Shown here in pieces: positions 28,033 through 38,608 of a DNA stretch of 64,000 nt. The DNA is from Caldilineaceae bacterium SB0661_bin_32 (GTDB lineage: Bacteria > Chloroflexota > Anaerolineae > Caldilineales > Caldilineaceae): the NCBI GenBank assembly GCA_009841235.1, contig VXMH01000051.1, positions 1-64,000 of the forward strand. Direction: 5' to 3'. The position numbers and the translations under genes were made by a program. Under the pieces are notes generated by a model that was not told the origin of the DNA, searched no databases, and saw nothing but the letters and a program-made list of their open reading frames with translations. Each line of letters opens with the position of its first letter. Position 1 is the stretch's first letter.

Positions 28033-28070
28033 GCGGCCAGTAGCCGGTTACCAGACCGGCTACTGGCCGC
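28033..28070 (+). promoter_or_regulatory. Perfect intercistronic hairpin between binding-protein and permease genes
   Basis: GCGGCCAGTAGCCGG (28033-28047) and CCGGCTACTGGCCGC (28056-28070) form a perfect 15-bp stem around an eight-base loop, starting 13 bases after the stop of the binding-protein gene. There is no following T-run, so it is unlikely to be a full terminator. It probably protects the upstream message from 3' decay and gives more binding protein than permease, as the palindromic elements between malE and malF do. Confidence 0.75.
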
Positions 28071-28094
28071 CTGCTGCCATGAGCCAATGACGCC

Positions 28095-29048
28095 ATGACC
28101 GCGTCCACATCCTCCCAGAGCTCCCTGCCGCGCTGGCGGCGCTACCGACCGGACCAGCAGTCGGAAGCCTACCTGTTTCTGCTGCCCAGTTTCGCCGGGT
28201 TCCTGATCTTCGTGGCGATCCCTGTGGTCGCATCCCTCGCCCTCAGCCTTTTTGAGTGGTCTCTGCTCTCTCCGCCGGAATTCGTTGGCTTCAAGAACTA
28301 CACACAACTCCTCTCCAGCGACCTGGTCTTTCGCAAAGTCCTTTTCAATACCTTCTACTTCATCGTCACGATCGTCCCCCTGCAGCTTGCTTTTGGCCTG
28401 CTGCTCGCGGTTGCGCTCAACCAGGGCTTGCGCGGGCTTGAAGTCTACCGCCTGATCTATTTCATGCCGGTGGTGACGACGATCGTTGCCGCGGCCCTCG
28501 TCTTTCAGTGGTTCTTCAACCGCGATTTCGGCATTCTGGCTGCGGCCATCTGGGAACTGAGTGCGGAGACCGGTCTCCCCATCCGCCCGCCGGACTGGCT
28601 CAACGATCCGGATTGGGCCAAACCGGCAGTCGTTATCCTGACCCTATGGAAAAACACCGGCTTTACCATGGTTATCTACCTGGCGGCCCTGCAAGGCGTA
28701 CCGGCTGAACTGTACGATGCCGCCAAAGTCGACGGGGCCAGCGCCTGGCAGCGCTTCCGCTCTGTGACCTTTCCCATGGTCAGTCCCACCACTTTCTTCC
28801 TCATGGTCATCCAGATGATCGGCGCCTTCCAGCTTTTCAGCGAGGCATTCGTGATGACCCAGGGCGGCCCGGCCAATGCCACGCTCACGATCGTCTACTA
28901 TATTTACCAGATGGCCTTCGAATTTCAACGGATGGGCAGAGGAGCGGCCGTCGCCTGGGTGCTGTTTATTTTCATCTTCATCTTTACCCTCGTGCAGACG
29001 CGCCTGCAACGGCGCTGGGTGCACTACGAAGCGGGCGGGGAATCGTGA
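28095..29048 (+). CDS. Carbohydrate ABC transporter permease, MalF/UgpA type
   Basis: The 317-aa membrane protein has an N-terminal helix FLLPSFAGFLIFVAIPVVAS and about six membrane segments. The ABC-permease contact motif is VPAELYDAAKVDGASAWQRF (EAA-type loop with the conserved G). It is the second gene of the operon and overlaps the third by four bases. It would form the transmembrane pore with the next gene product. No ATPase gene of the MsmK/UgpC type is present in the operon. Confidence 0.92.
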   Translation: MTASTSSQSSLPRWRRYRPDQQSEAYLFLLPSFAGFLIFVAIPVVASLALSLFEWSLLSPPEFVGFKNYTQLLSSDLVFRKVLFNTFYFIVTIVPLQLAFGLLLAVALNQGLRGLEVYRLIYFMPVVTTIVAAALVFQWFFNRDFGILAAAIWELSAETGLPIRPPDWLNDPDWAKPAVVILTLWKNTGFTMVIYLAALQGVPAELYDAAKVDGASAWQRFRSVTFPMVSPTTFFLMVIQMIGAFQLFSEAFVMTQGGPANATLTIVYYIYQMAFEFQRMGRGAAVAWVLFIFIFIFTLVQTRLQRRWVHYEAGGES

Positions 29049-29935
29049 CAACCACTACCCCTCCCACTACGACTACGCCTGCGTCCATACGCCCCGGAGC
29101 CGCGCCACGTCCGACTTTCAAAGTGGGGCACCTGGCGCTTCACGCCGCCTTGATCCTGGGCAGCGTTGCCATGCTGCTGCCCTTCGGCTGGATGCTGGCC
29201 ACCTCCTTGAAGGCGCCGCCGCAGATATTCACCTACCCTCCCTCCCTCGTTCCCGACCCTGTCGTCTGGCGGAACTACCTGGACACAGTGCAGGCGATGC
29301 CTTTCGGGCGCTTCTATCTGAACAGCCTCTTCGTGGCCGTGAGCGTGACGACCCTTCAGATCCTCACCTCCTCGCTGGCCGCCTTCGCCTTCGCCCGCCT
29401 GCGCTTCCGCGGCCGCGAAGCCCTCTTCCTCGTCTACCTGGCAACGCTGATGATCCCGTTCCACGTGACGATGATCCCCAACTTCATCCTCATCCGCTTT
29501 CTGCGCTGGTTCGACACCTTTTACGCGCTGATCGTCCCCACCGCCTTTTCCGTCTTTGCCGTCTTTCTGCTTCGTCAGTACTTCCGCGGCATCCCCACCG
29601 AGCTGGATGAGGCCGCACGTATGGACGGCGCCTCCTCTTTTCGCATCTGGGGCCAGGTGATCATGCCTCTGAGCGGGCCCGTGCTGGCCGCACTGACGAT
29701 CTTCGTATTTCTCGGCTCGTGGAACGACTTCCTCTGGCCGCTGGTCGTCTCAAACTCCCACGCCACCCGTACGATTCCCGTCGGGCTTGCCACCTTCAGG
29801 GGTCAGTACAATACCGACTGGCATCTGCTCATGGCCGGCTCCGTCATCGCACTGCTGCCGGTGCTGTTGGTCTATGTCTTCGCCCAAAAGCGTTTCGTCG
29901 AAGGCATCACCCTCTCCGGTATGGGCGGTCGCTAG
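29045..29935 (+). CDS. Carbohydrate ABC transporter permease, MalG/UgpE type
   Basis: The 296-aa membrane protein is the second permease of the carbohydrate importer. It starts with GTG inside the stop region of the previous gene (GTGA overlap). The EAA-type loop reads IPTELDEAARMDGASSFRIW, and the C-terminus has GLATFRGQYNTDWHLLMAGS and ends FAQKRFVEGITLSGM, typical of the MalG side. Six membrane segments are visible. The ATPase must be supplied from elsewhere in the genome. Confidence 0.93.
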   Translation: MTTTTPPTTTTPASIRPGAAPRPTFKVGHLALHAALILGSVAMLLPFGWMLATSLKAPPQIFTYPPSLVPDPVVWRNYLDTVQAMPFGRFYLNSLFVAVSVTTLQILTSSLAAFAFARLRFRGREALFLVYLATLMIPFHVTMIPNFILIRFLRWFDTFYALIVPTAFSVFAVFLLRQYFRGIPTELDEAARMDGASSFRIWGQVIMPLSGPVLAALTIFVFLGSWNDFLWPLVVSNSHATRTIPVGLATFRGQYNTDWHLLMAGSVIALLPVLLVYVFAQKRFVEGITLSGMGGR

Positions 29936-30047
29936 CGCCTGCTCGCCCGCCAGCTTTCATTCGTCCCGCTCTACGGATCTTCCCTATCTTGCAAACACAC
30001 CCTCGCCGCGATTTGCCATCGAACAGATATTCCGATTCAATATACGC

Positions 30048-30683
30048 ATGACAGACCAGATCGGCGTGATCGTCAACTCCAATTCGCATATCGACTACGT
30101 CTGCCAGCTCCACGGCCCTCTGGAAAGGGAGCAGCGGCCGCCGCCGGACGCCTACGCCTTCGGCTCCTTCGTTGCCATTTCTCTGCCCCCCTTTCCTGCA
30201 ACCTCTCCGGACACCGGGCAAAACCCCAGGGCCGACGCGCCATGCCTGATCGGCGTTGTCTACAATTCAATGCTCGTCAATCCGAACTTTACCAACCTGG
30301 GACCCCGGCTTACCTCGCAATCCGAGCAGACTGTATTCAGTCCCGACCTGCTCGATGAAACGGCGACCCTGGTCGGAGTCCTCGCCCTCGGCTGGCAAGA
30401 CCGCGCCGGCCCTCAGCAGGGGACCCCGCGACTGACCGCAGAGGTCGGCGCAACCGTACGCCGCCTGACCGGCGAAGAGATCATGCAGTTCCACCTCGAC
30501 GCGCGCGGCCAGCTGAGCCTGCGCTATGCAGCCGCGATCCTTGCGCTCAACAACACCTTGGTTCCCGCCCTTCTGCTCGACATCATCGACCGCCTGGGAA
30601 CTTTCTTTCCCCAGGAACAGGCCATCCTCCAGGTCATGCGCGACAACGTGGCCTGGAAATCCATAGTGCGGCAGGCCGGTTGA
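30048..30683 (+). CDS. Hypothetical protein coupled to the HerA-type ATPase
   Basis: The 211-aa product is not a family I can name with confidence. It starts MTDQIGVIVNSNSHIDYVCQ with a small beta-barrel-like N-terminal pattern (GSFVAISLP, LIGVVYNSMLVNP), comparable to the HAS-barrel of HerA proteins, and a helical C-terminal half (RYAAAILALNNTLVPALLLD, ILQVMRDNVAWKSIV). It is separated by only 44 bases from the ATPase gene and by 112 bases from the permease gene, so it most likely acts with the ATPase. It does not show the NurA nuclease motifs usually encoded next to HerA. Confidence 0.7.
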   Translation: MTDQIGVIVNSNSHIDYVCQLHGPLEREQRPPPDAYAFGSFVAISLPPFPATSPDTGQNPRADAPCLIGVVYNSMLVNPNFTNLGPRLTSQSEQTVFSPDLLDETATLVGVLALGWQDRAGPQQGTPRLTAEVGATVRRLTGEEIMQFHLDARGQLSLRYAAAILALNNTLVPALLLDIIDRLGTFFPQEQAILQVMRDNVAWKSIVRQAG

Positions 30684-30727
30684 GCCAGGCAGTGACCACA
30701 GCAACCATCTGACACACGCAACCAACT

Positions 30728-32392
<1,665 letters not shown>

Positions 32393-32414
32393 TTCCGCCC
32401 ACGCCAGCGAGCTG

Positions 32415-33227
32415 TTATCCTGGTAGCGGGCGCCCCCACAGCAGCGTGCCGGCGTACCGATGCGTGATCAAGCCGTCCCCACTGTCCGCATGGCGCGTCG
32501 CGATCTCTGCAAATATCGCGTCGGCCTCAGCCGCCACCCCAGGGTCCATCCGGTCCCGCGAAAAGCCGTTGCGCGCATGGATGCTCTCCACCCACTCGCT
32601 GACAGGCTGTCGCCACTCTATCATGTCGGTTTGGGCGCTGCCCATCTGTCGGAATAGTCCCCGCTCCTCCAACCCGGCCAGAATCTCCGCTGCGCTGTAA
32701 GGCGCAAACTCCTTGTTCATCGAATAGCGCGCCAGCACCGGGCCCAGCTCCTTTCGCATCCAGTCCGGCCTCTCATGCTCCATTCCCACGGCAACAAACA
32801 GCCCATCCTCCGTCAGCAGCCGCGCGAAGCGCGGGAATGCCGTGTCCCAACTGAACCAGTGCAAACTCGCCCCCGCGGTGATCAGACAATAGGGCGGGTC
32901 CACAACCGCCGACTCGATAGGCCCTTCAATCCAGCGCAGGCCCGGATGATCTCCGCCCGGCAGCCGCTTGCCCTCCCGAATAGCCGCGGCCGAGAAGTCC
33001 ACCGCATCCACCCGACCCACCAGCGGCGCCAGCGGCCGCGCCACAAAACCGGTCCCACAACCAGCGTCCAGGACCGCCCGCGGCCTGCAATTCGCCGGCA
33101 ACAGTTCTACCAGATGATCGAAAGTAGCCGCCGGATACCGGGGCCGGTACCGGTAGGCCCGCACAACGCTTTCGTCCTGAAAGATACTCGAGTACTCGAA
33201 GCGAAACTGGCCAGGACGCCCGCTCAT
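32415..33227 (-). CDS. Class I SAM-dependent methyltransferase
   Basis: The 270-aa product has the Rossmann-type methyltransferase core: VLDAGCGTGFVARPL as motif I, VDAVDFSAAAIREGK as motif II, and CLITAGASLHWFSWDTAFPR as the post-II block. The substrate is not predictable; members often modify small molecules. It overlaps the start of the phosphoesterase gene stop by four bases (ATGA), so the two are translationally coupled, with the phosphoesterase first. Confidence 0.88.
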   Translation of the reverse strand: MSGRPGQFRFEYSSIFQDESVVRAYRYRPRYPAATFDHLVELLPANCRPRAVLDAGCGTGFVARPLAPLVGRVDAVDFSAAAIREGKRLPGGDHPGLRWIEGPIESAVVDPPYCLITAGASLHWFSWDTAFPRFARLLTEDGLFVAVGMEHERPDWMRKELGPVLARYSMNKEFAPYSAAEILAGLEERGLFRQMGSAQTDMIEWRQPVSEWVESIHARNGFSRDRMDPGVAAEADAIFAEIATRHADSGDGLITHRYAGTLLWGRPLPG

Positions 33228-34018
33228 TTCAGGACCTCCGGCTCACCCCAGGAACGGACCCGTTCCCCCCGCAGAAAGCTGCTGATAAACTCTGCCTGCG
33301 GATGCTGCACCTCCCATGCTTTCTCCTCGGCCAGCTTCCTGTCGTACTCCACCGCCCGGTGCTCCACCCGGTATCCGCTCCCGTCCGCCTCCAGGATGAC
33401 ATAAGTAGCCCGCAGGCTGGGGATAAGCGGGTTGCCGACACTGCCCGGGTTGACCACATGCACTCCGTTCAGATGAAAATTCTGCGGCCAGTGCGTATGG
33501 CCCACACACACGAGGTCCGCATCGCAGCCGTCCAGCCGTTTGCTCATCTCCTCGTCGCTGTACCAGGGCACAAAACCGTGCCCGTCGTCTCTTCCCGGCG
33601 ACGCATGCACCAGCAGGACACGGCTGCCGTTCGGCAGCGTCAGCCTCTCTTCCAGGGGCAGATCCAGCATAAAGGGCAGATGGCCCCCGGCAGCCATCGC
33701 ACCGGCGGTCCACGCAAATGATTCCAGAATCCCGATACAGTCGCGCAGCAACGAAAGGTCCGTCACTTCCGCTACCGGTGTCGCCAGCGGCCTGGCTCCC
33801 GTAGTCAGATAGCGCTCCGAATTTCCCCGCACGAAACGCGCGTGGTCCAGGCCCAGCACCCGCTCCATCACCTCCAGCGGCTGTGCCCCCGCCGCCGCCA
33901 GATCACCAAGTATCCAGTACTCGGTAACGGCTTCCTGAGCGTCGGATTCAATTTCCGCAAGCACCGCGTCGAGCGCCACGCAGTTGCCGTGAATATCTGA
34001 AAGAATTGCAATTCGCAT
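33224..34018 (-). CDS. Metallophosphoesterase, YfcE/MJ0936-like
   Basis: The 264-aa calcineurin-like phosphoesterase carries the full metal-site set: MRIAILSDIHGN, ILGDLAAAG, RGNSERYL, LLVHASPGRDDG and CVGHTHWPQNF. Such proteins are phosphodiesterases or phosphatases acting on small molecules. The start at 34018 begins exactly with the conserved MRIAILSDIHG; an upstream in-frame extension to 34183 has no family similarity. GGAGG lies about 12 bases upstream of the ATG. The gene is first in a two-gene unit with the methyltransferase. Confidence 0.9.
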   Translation of the reverse strand: MRIAILSDIHGNCVALDAVLAEIESDAQEAVTEYWILGDLAAAGAQPLEVMERVLGLDHARFVRGNSERYLTTGARPLATPVAEVTDLSLLRDCIGILESFAWTAGAMAAGGHLPFMLDLPLEERLTLPNGSRVLLVHASPGRDDGHGFVPWYSDEEMSKRLDGCDADLVCVGHTHWPQNFHLNGVHVVNPGSVGNPLIPSLRATYVILEADGSGYRVEHRAVEYDRKLAEEKAWEVQHPQAEFISSFLRGERVRSWGEPEVLK

Positions 34019-34198
34019 GATTGGAAAGCGCCTCCTGCTGCAATACCCTTTCGTTATCTTCCCCGGCCTGGTTCCAGGTTTCGCCCCGGCGGGCCGGATG
34101 GAAGGAATGTGATAGAATGATGTCAAACTGCACAACTTCCCATTGTAGCACACCAGTAGGCCCATAGTTCCCGAACAGGTCAAGGATTACGGCATCAA

Positions 34199-35260
34199 AT
34201 GGCTGCGTCGCCCAGTCGCCGGCAGACAAATGGCGCTGCGAAGTATACAGATTCGGAGAATGTACAGCGCCATCCCGCTGGCATGGGCGCCTCCCTCGCG
34301 GACCTTCCACGCCAGATCCGGCTGGCCACATCCCGCATCCGTCCGAACATCGTCGAGACACCGCTGCGCCTGTCCTCAATCCTGTCTGAACGCACCGGCG
34401 CCCAAGTCTACCTCAAGCTGGAGAACCGTCAGCACACCGGCTCCTTCAAACTGCGCGGCGCAACCAACAGGCTCCTCAACCTCACAGCGGAGGAACGCGC
34501 CTGCGGCGTCGTCACCGCCTCCACCGGCAACCACGCGCTGGCCGTAGCTCGCGCCGCCGCCCAACTCAATGTCGCCGCAACCATCTTTCTCCCGGAAGGG
34601 GCTTCTCCCCGCAAAGTAGAAAAACTGCGGGCCTTTCCGGTGGCGCTCTGCCGCGTCCCCGGCGACGCCCTCAACGCCGAAATCAGCGCCCGCCAAGCTG
34701 CCCGGCAACGCAACCAGCTCTTCATCTCCCCCTACAACGACCCGCACATCATCGCCGGCCAGGGCACCATCGCCGTCGAGCTGCTGCGCCAGCAGCCGCA
34801 ACTGGACGCCGTCTTCGCCACAGTCGGCGGCGGCGGCCTGATGGGCGGCATCGCCAGCTATATCAAAGGCACCGGCAGCCAAATTCAGATTGTAGGCTGC
34901 CAGCCCGAAAACTCCGCCGTCATGCTTGCCTCCGTGCGGGCCGGCCGAGTCGTCGAGACCGAAAGCCTGCCGACTCTCTCCGACGGCAGCGCCGGCGGCA
35001 TCGAACCGCACTCCGTCACGTTCGATCTCAGCAAAAGCCATGTCGATCACTGGCTGACCGTAAGTGAAGCCGAGATCGCGACCGCCATGCGCCTCATCTA
35101 CAGCGAATGCGGCGAGTGTATCGAAGGCGCGGCCGGCGTGGCCGTAGCGAGCCTGTTGAAGACCGACAAGCGTTTCGCTGGACAGCGGCTGGCCGTCGTC
35201 ATCTGCGGCGGCAATGTGGATTCAGATACTTGGCAACGGGTCTTGGAACAGAGAAATTAG
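34199..35260 (+). CDS. PLP-dependent threonine/serine dehydratase-like enzyme
   Basis: The 353-aa product is a fold-type II PLP enzyme of the threonine dehydratase family. The PLP lysine is in HTGSFKLRGA, the phosphate-binding glycines in TVGGGGLMGG, and NHALAVARAAAQLNV with STGN is the substrate-binding block. The end CGGNVDSDTW is typical of catabolic serine/threonine or hydroxy-aspartate ammonia-lyases. No regulatory ACT domain follows, so it is not the allosteric biosynthetic IlvA. The substrate could be threonine, serine or threo-3-hydroxyaspartate. The N-terminal 30 residues look non-conserved; an ATG at 34283 is an alternative start. Confidence 0.87.
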   Translation: MAASPSRRQTNGAAKYTDSENVQRHPAGMGASLADLPRQIRLATSRIRPNIVETPLRLSSILSERTGAQVYLKLENRQHTGSFKLRGATNRLLNLTAEERACGVVTASTGNHALAVARAAAQLNVAATIFLPEGASPRKVEKLRAFPVALCRVPGDALNAEISARQAARQRNQLFISPYNDPHIIAGQGTIAVELLRQQPQLDAVFATVGGGGLMGGIASYIKGTGSQIQIVGCQPENSAVMLASVRAGRVVETESLPTLSDGSAGGIEPHSVTFDLSKSHVDHWLTVSEAEIATAMRLIYSECGECIEGAAGVAVASLLKTDKRFAGQRLAVVICGGNVDSDTWQRVLEQRN

Positions 35261-35285
35261 AGAGGATACAGCGAGGAAACAACCT

Positions 35286-36260
35286 ATGCCGAATCCCTTT
35301 CGCCTCGGCTTTCTGAGTCATCTGCGCGGCCGCGCAGACGCTGAGAAGGCCTACCGGGAAAACCTGGAGATCTTTGAGGCCGCCGACCGGCTGGGCTTTG
35401 ACGCCGTGTGGGTCGCCCAGCACCATTTCAAAGACTTGGGCGGCATGTTACCCTCCCCGTTCCCCTTCCTCGCGGCGGTCGCCCAACGGACCCGGCGCCT
35501 GCGTCTCGGCACCTCCATCATCGTACTTCCTTTTGAACATCCCCTGCGCGTCGCCGAAGACGCCGCCGTCGTCGATACAATCAGCAACGGGCGGCTGGAG
35601 CTGGGCGTCGGCAGCGGCAGCGACGCCGACGAGTTCGAAGCCTTCGGCGTCGACATCGACAGCCGTCACCAGCGCACCACCGACGCTCTCATTACGTTGA
35701 AGAAGGCCCTCGCCGGCGAAACCCTGGGAGAGGACAATCAACGTCTGCGGCCGCCCGCCCCCACGCTGGGCGACCGCCTCTGGCTGAGCGCGCTCAGCAT
35801 TCGCGGCGCGCAGTACGCGGCCCAAAACGACGCCGGCCTCCTGCTCAGCCGCTTTGTCGGCAGCGAAGAACAGGCAGCGGGCCAGGAGCAGGAGCCGGTG
35901 GCGATCGCCTTTCGCGATGCCTGGGGCGAGCGCCCCTTGCCGCCCCGCATCGGCCTCTCACGCGGCATCTATCTCGGCAGCGACCGTCAAGAAGCCCTGA
36001 GCCAGATCGAAGAACACGCGATGGGAGGCATCCCGCCCGATCTTACCCCCGAGGACTTCTGCCAGCGCGCCCACATCGCCTACGGCGCGCCGGAAGACGT
36101 CGCCGCGCGCCTCTCCTCCGACCGTGTCCTGCCCTATACCACCGACCTGATCCTCCAGTTCGACCCCATCCACCCACCCTTGGAGCGAATCCTCGAAATG
36201 CTGGAACAGGTCGCCACAGAGGTGGCGCCGGCCCTCGGCTGGCACCCCACTGACCACTGA
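35286..36260 (+). CDS. Luciferase-like (LLM) flavin-dependent monooxygenase
   Basis: The 324-aa product belongs to the bacterial luciferase-like family, flavin-dependent enzymes on diverse substrates. Typical blocks are FRLGFLSHL, FDAVWVAQHHF, TRRLRLGTSIIVLPFEHPLR, AEDAAVVDTISNGRLELGVG and RHQRTTDALITLKKAL. GAGGAAA lies about ten bases before the ATG at 35286. It follows the dehydratase gene by 25 bases, so it is probably cotranscribed. The stop codon lies inside a CCACTGACCACTGA repeat shared with other gene borders. The substrate is unknown. Confidence 0.88.
   Translation: MPNPFRLGFLSHLRGRADAEKAYRENLEIFEAADRLGFDAVWVAQHHFKDLGGMLPSPFPFLAAVAQRTRRLRLGTSIIVLPFEHPLRVAEDAAVVDTISNGRLELGVGSGSDADEFEAFGVDIDSRHQRTTDALITLKKALAGETLGEDNQRLRPPAPTLGDRLWLSALSIRGAQYAAQNDAGLLLSRFVGSEEQAAGQEQEPVAIAFRDAWGERPLPPRIGLSRGIYLGSDRQEALSQIEEHAMGGIPPDLTPEDFCQRAHIAYGAPEDVAARLSSDRVLPYTTDLILQFDPIHPPLERILEMLEQVATEVAPALGWHPTDH
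36247..36260 (+). repeat. CCACTGACCACTGA gene-border repeat, copy 1
   Basis: CCACTGACCACTGA ends in the stop codon of the LLM gene, and ACTGATCACTGGCCACTG continues just after. Related CCACTGACCACTG stretches occur at 57477-57489 and at 62680-62693. Such short repeats sit at gene borders only in this window. Confidence 0.5.
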
Positions 36261-36284
36261 TACTGATCACTGGCCACTGCAGTT

Positions 36285-37082
36285 TCACCCCAGCCAGCGT
36301 TTGCGCCGCTTGTAATGCTTTACGTCCCGGTAGCTCTTGCGTCCGCCAACCTGCGTCAGGCCCAGGTAGAACTCCTTGATATCCGCGTTCTCCGCCAGTT
36401 GCTCCGCCGGCCCGTCCAGCACAATCCGACCCGTCTCCATCACATAGGCATGGGAAGCTGAGCGCAGGGCCACGTTCGCGTTCTGCTCGACCAGCAGCAT
36501 CGAGACACCCGACTCCTCGTTGATGCGCCGGATCACCTCGAAGATCGACTGCACCAGCAGAGGAGCCAGCCCCAGGCTCGGTTCGTCCAGCAGCATCAGC
36601 TTGGGCTTCGCCATCAGCGCGCGGCCAATCACCACCATCTGCTGTTCGCCGCCGGACAGGAAGCCGGCCGTGCGGTCGCGAAACTCCGCCAAGCGCGGGA
36701 AAAAGCCGTAAACCTCGTCCAGGTCCCTCCGTAAGACAGTGTCGCTCGTCCTGCGGAATATCGCGCCGGTGCGTAGATTCTCTTCCACGGTCAGATGCTC
36801 GAAAAGCCTTCGCCCCTCCAGCAGCTGAACAATCCCCATCTGAACGATCTCGTCCGGCGATTTGCCGTCGATCCGTTCGCCGTGCCACTCGATGCTCCCG
36901 CGCGTGACCTCGCCCTGCTGGGTACGCAGCAGGCCCGAGATCGCCTTCAGCGTCGTCGATTTGCCCGCTCCGTTGGCGCCCAGCAGCGAGACGATCCGCT
37001 TCTCCGGCACCGTCAGCGAAATGCCCCGCAGCACCAGAATCACATCGCTATAGACAACTTCGATATTGTTGATCTGCAACAT
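36285..37082 (-). CDS. livF: Branched-chain-type ABC transporter ATP-binding protein (LivF)
   Basis: The 265-aa ATPase has LLGANGAGKSTTLKAISG as Walker A, FLSGGEQQMVVIGRAL as ABC signature, and KLMLLDEPSLGLAP as Walker B, which is the LivF pattern. A basic C-terminal extension (KSYRDVKHYKRRKRWLG) goes beyond the usual LivF length. It is the last gene of the operon and lies 66 bases after the binding-protein gene. With LivG it would drive uptake by the HAAT-type importer. The start at 37082 is the first ATG matching the family. Confidence 0.92.
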   Translation of the reverse strand: MLQINNIEVVYSDVILVLRGISLTVPEKRIVSLLGANGAGKSTTLKAISGLLRTQQGEVTRGSIEWHGERIDGKSPDEIVQMGIVQLLEGRRLFEHLTVEENLRTGAIFRRTSDTVLRRDLDEVYGFFPRLAEFRDRTAGFLSGGEQQMVVIGRALMAKPKLMLLDEPSLGLAPLLVQSIFEVIRRINEESGVSMLLVEQNANVALRSASHAYVMETGRIVLDGPAEQLAENADIKEFYLGLTQVGGRKSYRDVKHYKRRKRWLG

Positions 37083-37148
37083 GAACGCGAAAGCGCCAGT
37101 GACCGAAACCTCCCCCGGCCACCGGCAGGTGAATTCTGCTATTGGCAA

Positions 37149-38513
37149 CTATTCTGTAGCCGGCCGCATATCTGGCAAAGTCACAAAGTCCTGGACCACG
37201 ACGAAGTCGACACTGCCGTCCTCCATTATCTGCGCCCGCCGGATCTGGGCCTTATTCGGCGCCCGGTTGCTCCCTTCCACATTCATCTCAAACACGCCGG
37301 CCGCGCTGACCGTCCCCATTTGCTGCATGGCTTTCAGGAACTCCGACCCGTTCAGGCCATCGAAGCCGACATTATTCAACGCCACGGTCAGTACGTCCGC
37401 GAGCCCGAACATTGCGCTGTATAGGAGCAGGTAAGTGAACGCCTTGTCATGTTCCGGGTAGCCCTTGGCCGCAAATGTCTCCAGCGCCTGCTGCACGCCC
37501 GGCGAATCGGTATCGGTCCACCACAGATAGGGGAAGACACCGTAGTAACCGGCGGCAAGCGGCGCATTCTCGCCCAGGATATTGAGTACGTCTCGGTTCA
37601 TGCCCCAGTTCACGCTGCCCAGAACAACCTGATCGTAAAAACCCATGGCGTGCAGCGTGCCGATTACCTGGGTGATACTGAACGATATGGCCTGCATGTA
37701 AATGACATTCGCGCCGTTAACAAGAAGGTTCTGCAACTGGCCGGTCACGTCCGCGGACGGGTCGATCGGCTGCTCCTCAAGCGGCAAGACGGTGATTCCC
37801 AATGACTCGGCGAAAGCCAGTGATTCCGGCGTGGTCGCACCGGCCCCGAAAGCGTTCGCCCAGCCGATTACGCCGACGGTGATGCTGTCTCCCGCGCCTT
37901 CAGGCTTGATCTCTTCCCAGTTGCTGTGCACGAACTGCAGGAAACCCGCGAACTGGTCGGAGTAGATCGGCACCATTCCAACCGTGTACCCGTCCGGCGG
38001 GTCGTATATCGACTGCGAGTGCACACCAGTGGCCAGATTGACGATCTCGTCTTCGACCACGCGGTCTTTAAGCGCGACCGTCGCCGCGCTGTTGGCCGTT
38101 GTGATGAACAAGGGCTTGGGGTCCTCCGCGCGGAACTGCTCATAGACCTGAATTTCCTGCTCGAGAGCGTACTGTGTATCCTCCAGGCGTACACTCAACA
38201 TCACACCGCAGACGCCGCCCTCCGCATTGATCTGCTCAACCGCGTCCTGCGTGGCGCTGATAAAGCCCGTTCCCATGAGCGTTGCCAGCGGTCCGGTCAG
38301 CCCCGCCTGCTGGTAAATGACCAGGCTTTCTCCCTCGTAACTGTTCTCGCACGCGATCTCCATCGGCGCCTCCGGGGGCGCCGCCTCCTCCGCCTGCATA
38401 GCCTCCTCCGCCCCATCCTCCGCGGCCATCGGTTCCTCCGCAGGCACCGGGGCACAGGCCGCCAGCAGCAGGAAAACGAGCAAAATGCTGGTGATGGTCA
38501 GGTGCTTTTTCAT
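37149..38513 (-). CDS. Branched-chain-type ABC transporter substrate-binding lipoprotein (LivJ-like)
   Basis: The 454-aa lipoprotein starts MKKHLTITSILLVFLLLAAC with the lipobox cysteine, then a Glu/Ala-rich linker of about 40 residues, then a periplasmic-binding fold of the leucine/amide type (YEGESLVIYQQAGLTGPLAT ... INAEGGVCGVMLSVRLEDT ... VVLGSVNWGMNRDVLNI). The ATG at 38513 follows a long purine-rich stretch with GGAGAGGAGAG. It sits between livM and livF. The ligand is unlikely to be a common amino acid, because the operon also encodes an acyl-CoA ligase. Confidence 0.9.
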   Translation of the reverse strand: MKKHLTITSILLVFLLLAACAPVPAEEPMAAEDGAEEAMQAEEAAPPEAPMEIACENSYEGESLVIYQQAGLTGPLATLMGTGFISATQDAVEQINAEGGVCGVMLSVRLEDTQYALEQEIQVYEQFRAEDPKPLFITTANSAATVALKDRVVEDEIVNLATGVHSQSIYDPPDGYTVGMVPIYSDQFAGFLQFVHSNWEEIKPEGAGDSITVGVIGWANAFGAGATTPESLAFAESLGITVLPLEEQPIDPSADVTGQLQNLLVNGANVIYMQAISFSITQVIGTLHAMGFYDQVVLGSVNWGMNRDVLNILGENAPLAAGYYGVFPYLWWTDTDSPGVQQALETFAAKGYPEHDKAFTYLLLYSAMFGLADVLTVALNNVGFDGLNGSEFLKAMQQMGTVSAAGVFEMNVEGSNRAPNKAQIRRAQIMEDGSVDFVVVQDFVTLPDMRPATE

Positions 38514-38608
38514 TTGGGTTCTCTCCTCTCCAGTGAGTCTTTCTTCCAACGTTTCGCGGTAGTATCGTTCCTTCCACTTCACAGTGAGTCTGGGGAAATG
38601 ACGCTCGG

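Noticed and set aside
34098-34126. Minus-strand TTGACA-like promoter for the phosphoesterase gene
   Set aside because: The -35 is perfect, but the expected -10 (TTCCAT) matches only three of six positions.
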